A stretch of 64,000 nucleotides of DNA from Hygrocybe punicea (taxonomy: Eukaryota > Basidiomycota > Agaricomycetes > Agaricales > Hygrophoraceae), in the NCBI GenBank assembly GCA_963556145.1, contig OY744470.1, positions 2,790,001-2,854,000 of the forward strand, read 5' to 3'. The number at the start of each line of letters is the position of its first letter. The stretch's first letter is position 1. A program made the position numbers and the translations under genes. Below, piece after piece: positions 56,193 through 64,000 of the stretch. A model generated the notes under the pieces. The model had not been told where the DNA came from. It did no database searches and worked only from the letters and a program-made list of their open reading frames with translations.

Positions 56193-57719
56193 ACGCGTCC
56201 GCCATGTCACCAACATACACAACGCCCCGTAAAGCGTCACCAACACCAGAGACGCCATCCCAGCACCCGAATCCGTTTCCATTGCCCCAGAAACAGCCAA
56301 CACGAACGGCCACGTGCCCAAACGAGCCCCAGTCCAGCCCAACCGATACTGCCACGTCACCAGCAATGCCCACGCGTCGAGAAATGCCCCACGTCTCAGC
56401 ACCACCCCCAAACGCGTCGATGAGACCCACACCACGTCCCCGAAGTCCAACGCCGCCATCCAACGCATCGACACCGGCCCAAACGCCCCCGCTTTCGCCT
56501 GGACTACCCACAACGCCCCGGAACGCAACAAGGACGGCCGGCCAGCAACCTCACGCCATGGGAGCACCCCCGAACGACACGCGTACGCAAATACCGGCGC
56601 CCCGCACCTCAATGACGCCCCGAGAAGCGCCACGAATGGCCCCAGAGACGCCCCGTACCCGTACAGAGCCCCAGGACACGCACCCCAAAGAGCCACAGCA
56701 TGATAGACCCCCCCCAGTACTGCCGTTAACCCCCATTTCCGTCTCCCAACTTTATAGTGTATATAAATGTGATTTTTCTGACCTACGTACAGGTGCTCGA
56801 CCGTGGAGCAGCACACGTCGCCGCAACCGTCGCCTGTTACCCCAACGCCACGCCCGTCACCCGTTTCCCAACCCAGTACAGCCCCCTCGCCAACCAGTTC
56901 CCACCGAAATTATCCCACCAATCGCACCACCCCCACAACTCGTCAACGCAGGTACTCAGACTATGGAAGATGAACAGCCGACAATCTTCCCTGCATCAAC
57001 ATCGTATGGTCCCGTCCAGTCATCAATAGCGCTTGCCCTTGGTGTGGCCATCCCCTTTGCGATTGATCGATCATGGGCTATAGTTGAGCTCGCATGGGGC
57101 CCAGGAATTGACTCACGGTACAGTCTCTTAGAGCTTCTCCCCCCAGATGTGAACATTATGCTACATGTTCTCATGGAGATTGTACACCCTCAGCGTGGCA
57201 ACCACGACCCGCTCTGTGGACCCCTCTTAGCACCGGTGATAGCGAGGATAGTAGATGAGTGGGTGGATTTTCAGGGAGGATGAGATTTTCAGAGGCAGGA
57301 GATGTGTGTGAGGGCGCACACCATTGTGGAGGGGGGTACCTGCAGCAGGAGCTACTAGCCCCTAGGACCCCGGAGACCCTTAGCCAGTAGATTCCCTTTC
57401 CTGTAGTAGCTTAGTCATCCATCCTTGGGTTTCCTCAGCTTTCCCCTCCCAGCCGCGGCTCCCCCTGAGCTCTTCCCTGAGGTCCGGAGATTCCCCCTCC
57501 AGTGTCATGGTTGCTCTCATTGGGGTCCACGTCGCTGTGGGCTGCGTGTGGTTGGCATGGGCCGTTGGCTGTGTGGTTTGTGGCTCGTTTTTTGCATTGG
57601 TTTTCTGCCGCATTTTTTCCTTCTTCGCTCGTTCTTTTTGCACCAGATTCAGCAAGATATTACCAACTCACTTGGGATGCCTGAAAATGAGATCACCCAA
57701 CTGACTTGGGGATAGCTGA

Positions 57720-58555
57720 ATCAGGCTGAGATATATCCTGGTTCAACTGAGATGGTCCAGGCTGATGTTCCCAGGATATATCCTGGGCCAACTGAGATGG
57801 TCCAGCCTGATGTTCCCAGGATATATTTTGGGCCAACTGAGATGGTCCAGGCTGGTGTTTCCAGGATATATCCTGGGCCAACTGAGATGGTCCGGGCTGG
57901 TGTTCCCAGGATATATCCTGGCCCAATTGACATGTCCAGGCTGATGTTCTCAGGATATATCTTGGGCCAACTGAGATGGTCCAGGCTGGTGTTCCCAGAA
58001 TATATCCTGGGCCAACTGAGATGGTCCAGGCTGGTGTTTCCAGGATATATCCTGGGCCAACTGAGATAGTCCAGGCTGCTGTTCTCAGGATATATCCTGG
58101 CCCAACTGAGATGGTCCAGCCTGATGTTCTCAGGATATATCCTGGCCCAACTGACATGGTCCAGGCTGATGTTCCCAGGATATATCCTGGGCCAACTGAG
58201 ATGGTCCAGGCTGATGTTCTCAGGATATATCTTGGGCCAACTGAGATGGTCCAGGCTGGTGTTCCCAGAATATATCCTGGGCCAACTGAGATGGTCCAGG
58301 CTGGTGTTCCCAGGATATATCCTGGCCCAATTGACATGTCCAGGCTGATGTTCTCAGGATATATCTTGGGCCAACTGAGATGGTCCAGGCTGACATTGTC
58401 AGGATATATCCTGGCCCAACTAAGATGGTCTAGGCTGGTGTCATCAAGATATATCCTGCACCAATTGAGATGGTCTAGGTTGGTCCTATCAAGATATATC
58501 CTGGCCCAGCTGGGATGGTCCAGGCCAATATTGTCAGGATATATCCCGGGCCACA
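57720..58555. repeat. 45 bp minisatellite, ~18 copies, each with an 18 bp palindrome
   Basis: Unit ACTGAGATGGTCCAGGCTGATGTT-type, followed by CCCAGGATATATCCTGGG and CCA; period 45 bp. 45 is a multiple of 3, so frames stay open on both strands: plus 57976-58671 and minus 58556-57693, with 15-residue repeats MVQADVPRIYPGPTE and GPGYILGTPAWTISV. Units vary at a few sites. Open frames on both strands are expected from the repeat and are not called as genes. Confidence 0.9.
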
Positions 58556-58828
58556 AAAAACTGCAAGACCACCATCTTTGTAGACAATTGTGGGGTCATG
58601 TGCCAAGCCAGCACATTTCAGATCAAAGCAAGTTTCTCCATTGCCTTGACACACACATTAATTCACAATAATGATCCTATGACAAGATTTCCTTTATGTT
58701 TGAATTTTAATTTGAAATTTCTTTTTACTGGTATCAAATGTGCGTAATTGTTGTTTGTCGATCTCCTAAGCTTTCAGTACAAGTTGAAAGCAGAAGTCTA
58801 GCACTCCATCACATCAATGTAGAATTGA

Positions 58829-59651
58829 TCAAGAACTGGAAATGTATATGCAGTAGTGGTTAGGGTTATGATGTTGCTGGATGTTCAAAAGCTGTATGTC
58901 ATGAGGAGCTGTAGTTGAGCATTGGCACCAATCAACATTCCATTGATAAATTCCAGAGGTCTCCACAAAAGCCACAGATGTTCTCCTAGTTGGAGAAACA
59001 TTATCCACATCTTCTGCCATTACATAGTCAGCTTCATCAGCCTACACATCCTTGGCTTCTACATTCTCCCAGCATTGTGATGTTCAGTGTTGGGGGTACA
59101 GATTTCCATCATGTCCAAGATTCATCATGAGTCCCAACTCTCCCAGATCAGCAAGATCAAAAACTTGGCCAGTCCAATATTGGATTTTATAACAGGGTGT
59201 TGGTATACCTGAAGACAACAATCTTTGAAGCAGTCATTGACCAAGCCAACAATCAAGACATTTGTACAGTCCTGAACACTTCTGATACTTGATGCATGAG
59301 CTGTTTACTGGTGGAGCTTAACTCCATCAGTTTGGCCAAGTACATCTGTTCTTCCATTCTTGAAGATAATCATTCTGACTGTTATTTGATTCAATAGACT
59401 TTAATTTGAACATGTAACAGAAATTGAATATATCTTTCCTTTTGAAGTTTGTGAAGCTTGAGGTTCTTCTGGCTCTTCTGCTGGTATATATATCTGTTCT
59501 GTAATAATTGGTTGTGATTATTCTCTTGTAGAGAGGAGAATTTGGGTTTCTTTTTGGCCAATATTTTGACTTCACCTCTAGAAGTGGTCTTTTTGACATA
59601 TACTGTCTCAACCATCGTTCCTTTGTGTCTTTTGAACTTGTTTTTTGGCAT
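58829..59651 (-). pseudogene. 5' fragment of a second KDZ transposase
   Basis: The minus strand begins at about 59651 (MPKNKFKRHKGTMVETVYVK). It keeps a YLQEWKNRCTWPN segment equivalent to the MQEWLCHR segment of the first copy, and ends with SGIYQWNVDWCQCSTTAPHD and IQLLNIQQH (58830-58960), matching VRWCQCSATARPDSQLLNI at 4705-4765. The CxC2 cluster is lost and no catalytic core follows. It is 5' material only. Confidence 0.65.
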
Positions 59652-59878
59652 GGAAGAAAGTCATGATGATGATGCAAGTTGGTTAAGATTCAAACACACA
59701 AATGGGAATTGTCAGTGATGCTCCATGGTCCACTTGGTGGTGTAGCAGTCCAGTGTCTGGATCAGATTGAGTGTGAAGAAACACAATAATGCATTTGCAA
59801 TCATGCCTTTATTCATATCAGCAGAAAAGCTGACAGGATTGATTTTAAAACTTACTTGAGCGAGGCCAATAATACTTT

Positions 59879-60604
59879 CTAAACTTTTCTCTCTTGAGCT
59901 CCAATAGAAGCAGAGCTGGATGGATCAAAAGAGAAGTCAATGTCAAAATATTTCAGATGCTGGTCCTTCTGCTCTGGAAAATAAGCATGAAGATAACGGT
60001 ATACCATAAATGCTGGATCTCCCCCTTCTGGAATATCAGGCAAGCAGAAATTGAGAATAGCAATTGATGAAGTATGAACAGAACACCATGCTCCCCGAAT
60101 GACAAGATTCCCCAGCTTTGCTTGAGTTCCATTCCAAATCTCATCCCCCATAACAATTCCCTCAAAAGAAGCCAGTTGAAGGATAAATGCTTCACATTTT
60201 TTACTTACTGTGTATGGTGTTGGTGTTTTGTTCTTCATTTGCTGGTCATATTTTACATGGCATTTAGGGCAAATAATACAGGTATCCTTCTTCAAAATAA
60301 ATCCAGAGCTTGCAGAAAGTGTGATACAATTGTCCCTGCCAAGGACCCTTGGGCAATAGGCACAGCAAAATACTTCACCACCATTGCCACAAGAGCAACA
60401 CCACTGGAAAAGGCAATTAGTACAGGAATTACTGCCTATAATATTCAATGGCTCCTTATCCCCCCTAGGTTGCAGTGGAAAGGGCTGCACTGGCAGACTG
60501 GCTATTTGGGGAACAGCTTGGTTGTCATCCAATTCGTTGAAAGGGAACTCAAGTCTTATTATTGCCAAGGTCCTTTGTGAGTTGAAATTGAGGTGCCAGT
60601 GCAA
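59879..60604 (-). CDS. PHD-like zinc-finger protein, transposon-associated type
   Basis: A 241-codon minus frame. Cysteine-rich core: SCTNCLFQWCCSCGNGGEVF, then CCAYCPRVLGRDNCITL, DTCIICPKCHV. The C..C...CG.GGEVF.C..CPR order is that of PHD/ADD-like fingers in repeated Agaricomycete proteins that may bind histone tails or DNA. A conserved-looking C-terminal part follows (LASFEGIVMGDEIWN, VIRGAWCSVHTSSIAILNFC). The start may lie in another exon up to 60762. Being beside a KDZ fragment on the same strand suggests transposon ancestry. Confidence 0.5.
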   Translation of the reverse strand: MHWHLNFNSQRTLAIIRLEFPFNELDDNQAVPQIASLPVQPFPLQPRGDKEPLNIIGSNSCTNCLFQWCCSCGNGGEVFCCAYCPRVLGRDNCITLSASSGFILKKDTCIICPKCHVKYDQQMKNKTPTPYTVSKKCEAFILQLASFEGIVMGDEIWNGTQAKLGNLVIRGAWCSVHTSSIAILNFCLPDIPEGGDPAFMVYRYLHAYFPEQKDQHLKYFDIDFSFDPSSSASIGAQERKV

Positions 60605-60794
60605 TGGCTTTCTTGCTTGCAGTAGTAGCTGTGGTGATAGGCATTGTAGTAGACAGAGTCAAAAAGTGAGTGAGAGAAGCGAATTTGGAGTTGCAGAACC
60701 ATGACAGGTTTGCAATGAGGTGGCCTCCAATGGACCACCCAAATTTCAACAACTCCACTCATTCGTTCTCATTTACCTCCACCTTCCTAGTTGT

Positions 60795-61535
60795 AAGTTA
60801 TAATATGCTGTTTTCAAAAGTCACAACCTTTTGAAAAATAAATCTTTTAATGAAGAGAACCCAATCAAACATAAGAACTTATGGAATAATGCACCAATTG
60901 ACATGGTTTGGAGAGAAGGTTTTTCTACTCCCTGAAAGCTATCTTTCTGTCTATTTACATGTTTAAAATCTTTGATGTGTAGAGAGTTACAGGTGAATTG
61001 TCATTTTCAGTGACTCCAACTTGTACAATGAATATCTCCCCAACCAATGCTTGGATTGACATGGTTGTGGAGAGAAACTTGTTTTATTTTGCAAGGGCTA
61101 CAAGGGCCCATACCATGTTTTTCTGTATTTTGGACTTTAGCAGATCACTGTAATGTTATTTATGCAGAGGGCATTTTTGTGTACTGCTCCTTCAAATTTT
61201 CAAAATACAGAAAAACACAGTATGGGCCCTTGTAGCCCTTGCAACATAAAACAAGTTTCTCTCCACAACCATGTCAATCCAAGCATTGGTTGGGGAGATA
61301 TTCATTGTACAAGTTGGAGTCACTGAAAATGACAATTCACCTGTAACTCTCTACACATCAAAGATTTTAAAAATGTAAATAGACAGAAAGATAGCTTTCA
61401 GGGAGTAGAAAAACTTTCTCTCCAAACCATGTCAATTGGTGCATTATTTCATGAGATCTTATGTTTGATTGGGTTCTCCTCTTTAAAAGATTTATTTTTC
61501 AAAAGGTTGTGACTTTGAAAACGGTAATAATATTT
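60795..61535. mobile_element. Fold-back element, ~330 bp arms, ~65 bp loop
   Basis: The left arm (60795-61130) includes TTTTCAAAAGTCACAACC, GAGAACCCAATCAAACATA and CACCAATTGACATGG. The right arm (61200-61535) is its reverse complement with a few changes (GGTTGTGACTTTGAAAAC). The loop is around 61131-61195. No gene. Same style as the element at 42853-43330 but unrelated sequence. Confidence 0.85.
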
Positions 61536-61639
61536 TATTACATCCTTTTTTGTTCTTTAACGTTTAACGTGAGCAATCCGACTTACCTGCACAAAGGTAC
61601 GAGTTGGGTTTTTTCTATGTTACTGACTACTCTCACCTA

Positions 61640-62558
61640 GGTTCTCGCGCGACAATGTCACCAACAGCCTCACCCACACCCAAAACCACAACAGGGCCGC
61701 TGGACTGAGGACGACGACCCAACCAATGCCCCGAAGCACACCAACGCCCAGCAACAACAACCACGGCCCCACCACGCCCAACAGGGCCGCCAACAACAAC
61801 GACCACCCCACCAACGCCCAACACTGCATCCAACAGGGCCACCAACGCCCGATGGTGACGAGGACGGCCCCACCAACACGCAACAGGGCCGCCAACGCCC
61901 GACGACGACGACGACGACCCTCCAAGCCCAAACCACACCAACAGGGCCCCAACGACGACAGCCATCTCACCAACGCCCAACGCCGTATCCAACGCCGTAT
62001 CCAACAGGGCCGCCAACGCAACAATGGCCCCAGCAACACCCAACAGGGCTGCCAACGCCCAACAACGATGAAGACGGCCCCACTATGCCCAACGGAGCCC
62101 CCAACAACAATGACAACGGCCCCACCACGCCCAACAGGGCCGCAAACGACGACGGCAACCCCACTAACGCCCAACCCCACACCAACAGGGCTGTCAACGA
62201 CAATGGCCACCCCACAACGCCCAACGTCGCATCCAACAGGGCCACCAATGCCCAACGATGATGATGACGGCCCCACCACGCCCAACAGGACCGCCAACGA
62301 CGACGGCCACCCCACTAATGCCCAACCCCACACCAACAGGGCCGCCAACGATGAACAACAACAACGACGGCCCCACCATGCCCAACAGGGCTGCCAACCA
62401 TGATGGCCACCCCATCAACGCCCAACGCTGCATCCAACAGGGCCGCCAATGCCCAACGATGACAACGACGGCCCCAGCAATGCCCAACAGGGCCGCCAAC
62501 GCCCAACGACGACGACGACGGCCCCACCAACACAATGTCCCCCTGCAGGGCCACTAAC
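61640..62558. repeat. CCAACAGGGCCGCC-type degenerate tandem array
   Basis: Irregular 25-75 bp units built from CCCAACAGGGCCGCCAACG, GACGACGGCCCC and ACCCCACTAACGCCC. Frames are open on both strands (plus 61726-62403, minus 62348-61620) because of the composition (Asn/Ala/Thr/Pro versus Val/Leu/Gly). It ends at a palindrome. No gene. Confidence 0.8.
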
Positions 62559-62559
62559 A

Positions 62560-62611
62560 CCTTGCGAAACACGCCGCTACATCAATTGATGTGTGTGCCG
62601 GCTTCGCGAGG
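62560..62611. repeat. ~52 bp palindrome centred on TCAATTGA
   Basis: The best preserved copy: CCTTGCGAAACACGCCG pairs with the CCGGCTTCGCGAGG side, with ACATCAATTGATGT at the centre (TCAATTGA 62582-62589). It is followed by TATGTAGG. Confidence 0.8.
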
Positions 62612-64000
62612 TATGTAGGCTGTCTGACTGGGTGGGGGCCCCACTGACATCCAACCGTGACTGCAACAATGACGGCCCTAACATCCAATGGAGATGGCTG
62701 ACTTCTTGTGGAGTATGCTGTCATGTGTCCATACAGTGCTGGAAATGATGGGGCTATATATATAATATCTCTCAAGTTTGAATACATGCTTCGAGAAAAA
62801 AACTACAACTACATTACTATAGAACCCTTGAAGTCACCCACCCTGGACCCATGCCCAAGGAATAGTGGAGAGGCCATCCCCCCCACTGGTGACATGTCAA
62901 GAAATGAATGCCTGCAACTATCCACAAGCTGCACCCTCACCAGGACTTCGGTGCCCTGGCATCTAGCAGAGAAATTCGGCTCTCTCTGCCGGGGTGCGTG
63001 AAGTGGAAGTGGAAGAGCACTGAAGGCAAAACACGAAGGTTTCGGGGTTTTTAAATAAAATTGAACCATCACATGATCGTAAACATGTGATTTTTGACGT
63101 GGGAATTAGCCACGTCACTCAGGAAATCACTGGGTCACGGGTTTGGGCTGAGTTACTCCACTATCAATCTTGAAGAATATTTGGTTCAGCTTTCTGAAGT
63201 TCACTTTAGCCTCTCTGGTCTCTCTGATCTCTCTTACCCCACTCTCACTCTCTAATCTACTACATACCACACAAACAATAGCCTGGGAAATTCAGGCAAT
63301 ACTCAAAGCTCACTCAAAGCTCACTATAACAAATATGTCTCTACCACAAACAATGAAAAAGAAAAAACTTTGAACATCAAAGAGTTGCACCAGCTTCAAA
63401 AGGAGAGGAAGAGAGCCAACAAAACCACTTTCACCTGATGACAATGACATTCTTGACAAGGTTTGTGCCATTTTGATAATGCTTCTTTGCATGCTGATGT
63501 ATTAATCTTCAGTAGAAAATTGCCAATTGGTTTAACAATCCCAATCAAATAAGAAGAAAGTAGGAGATTTCCAGGAGTCAGAAAGTCATGTTGAGAAGGA
63601 TAATGGTGATTCAATGGCTAAATTCTCAAGGCATTTTTCTAAATGGAAGGATAGTGACTTTTATGATGAGTGGTGTGAATTTGCCCAGTCATTTTGCAAA
63701 GGTATTTTATCAAGGTATTCCATGTAAGCAAACATTCAGAAAGAAGATAAAAGTTCCAAGCTGTCACCCAGGGCTGTCACAAATTGTGATGATGAAAAAT
63801 ATCCATATCTGCCTGAGAAGGGAGTTGAAGCTGATCCTGTGGTTGTGTGGATGGTGATCTGTAACTTTGTCAAATTGGTTTGGGATAGGTTCTGAAAATA
63901 CTGTCAGAATAATAATACTGTTTGCAGCCTTATATAGTGAAACTTCCACTGCACACTGGAAGGATATTGAAGAAGATCCTCACAAGTTTTTTGAGTCAAG
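62612..64000. other. Unresolved right end, possible degenerate gene
   Basis: 62640-63160 has no recognised feature. From about 63560 to 63718 a plus frame reads SMAKFSRHFSKWKDSDFYD then EWCEFAQSFCKGILSRYS, ends at a stop, and further fragments (KSSKLSPRAV, YPYLPEKGVEADPVVV) follow in another frame to 63850. I do not recognise the family. It may be an eroded transposon-associated gene cut by the window edge. Confidence 0.3.

Larger units (their letters stand above)
51039..57501 (+). mobile_element. Nested LTR element level 1, interrupted
   Basis: 5' LTR 51039-51199 and 3' LTR 57341-57501 (161 bp each, TGCAGCAG...CCCTCCA, two differences). Flanks are GCGT (51035-51038) and GTGT (57502-57505). 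A putative primer site TGGTGATGAGAG follows the 5' LTR. A purine tract GTGGAGGGGGG precedes the 3' LTR. The ORF starts at 51501 (MAPQKRNPKIM, KELHAERDARILELQRRLAE coiled coil). It is cut at 51900 by the level 2 element and continues at 56197-57283: SSNA joins ASAMSPTYTTPR in frame. The C-terminal block has VNAGTQT and IPFAIDRSWAI, ending IVDEWVDFQGG. Non-autonomous (no pol). A frame change near 51715 may be an intron or a shift. Confidence 0.82.
48858..57705 (-). mobile_element. Outermost nested LTR element (level 0), 5' truncated
   Basis: Internal sequence occupies 49013-51038 and resumes at 57502-57705, minus strand. The two parts join in frame when the inner insertion and one 4 bp duplication are removed: RATM at the right junction continues into TPTAPVPAPSPHLAS. 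Reading frames: 57655-57505 plus 51036-50133 (KERAKKEKMRQK start, then Pro/Thr-rich), and 50060-49047 (Pro-rich, with NASTQTEPMETPP and a CQNCTWCNNH knot). No protease, RT or integrase. The 5' LTR is absent; sequence passes into the 45 bp repeats near 57710. Confidence 0.65.

Noticed and set aside
57693..58671. 287- and 231-codon ORFs as repeat-protein genes
   Set aside because: They arise from a 45 bp tandem repeat open on both strands. No start context, intron or domain supports expression.
61620..62403. 225- and 242-codon ORFs in the GCCAAC array
   Set aside because: Low-complexity translations, open on both strands, with no domain.

Overview
The window is nuclear DNA of a filamentous basidiomycete, most likely an Agaricomycete with a repeat-rich genome. 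The evidence is genes split by short (about 40-65 bp) GT-AG introns, a TRAPPC11 gene, KDZ transposases linked to a TET/JBP dioxygenase (an association described for Agaricomycetes), basidiomycete-type hAT transposases and small secreted proteins. No bacterial-type operons, rRNA, tRNA or CRISPR were seen.

Layout. 1-13 kb: a decayed KDZ transposon region. A partial inverted LTR (1-504) is followed by a minus-strand KDZ-associated gene (1120-3499), a plus-strand KDZ transposase pseudogene (3912-9228) split by a 1.6 kb insertion, a small plus-strand companion gene (9575-10714) and a convergent TET/JBP-like pseudogene (13036-10822). That pseudogene is itself split by a 901 bp solo LTR with a 4 bp target duplication. 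13-16.2 kb: GATGCC-rich sequence, a 44 bp minisatellite and a 3'-truncated non-autonomous LTR element. 16.9-26.1 kb: the only gene island that looks like host sequence. It holds a sororin-like protein, a six-cysteine secreted protein, a tiny secreted protein with a GPI-like tail, TRAPPC11 and a short protein with an NLR-associated-looking motif.

26.5-36.3 kb: a 9,856 bp hAT transposon with perfect 23 bp terminal inverted repeats and a perfect 8 bp target duplication. It contains an apparently intact multi-exon hAT transposase and, as cargo, a basidiomycete repeated gene and a BCS1-like AAA ATPase pseudogene. 36.4-48.8 kb: a field of non-autonomous elements. There are four hAT-type MITEs, all with 8 bp duplications (one nested in another, one pair in inverted orientation), a Tc1/mariner-type MITE, a fold-back element, and a recurring ~52 bp palindrome centred on TCAATTGA.

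48.86-57.7 kb: four LTR elements inserted one inside another, in alternating orientation. Three boundaries are defined by 4 bp GCGT-type duplications and can be peeled back to continuous reading frames. 57.7-64 kb: a 45 bp minisatellite with an 18 bp palindrome per unit, a second KDZ fragment, a PHD-like zinc-finger gene, a 740 bp fold-back element, a GCCAAC-rich array and unresolved sequence.

Working together: only 16.9-26.1 kb carries plausible housekeeping or secreted-protein genes. The rest is a layered record of transposition. Exon limits were inferred by eye from splice consensus and family resemblance; no searches were run.
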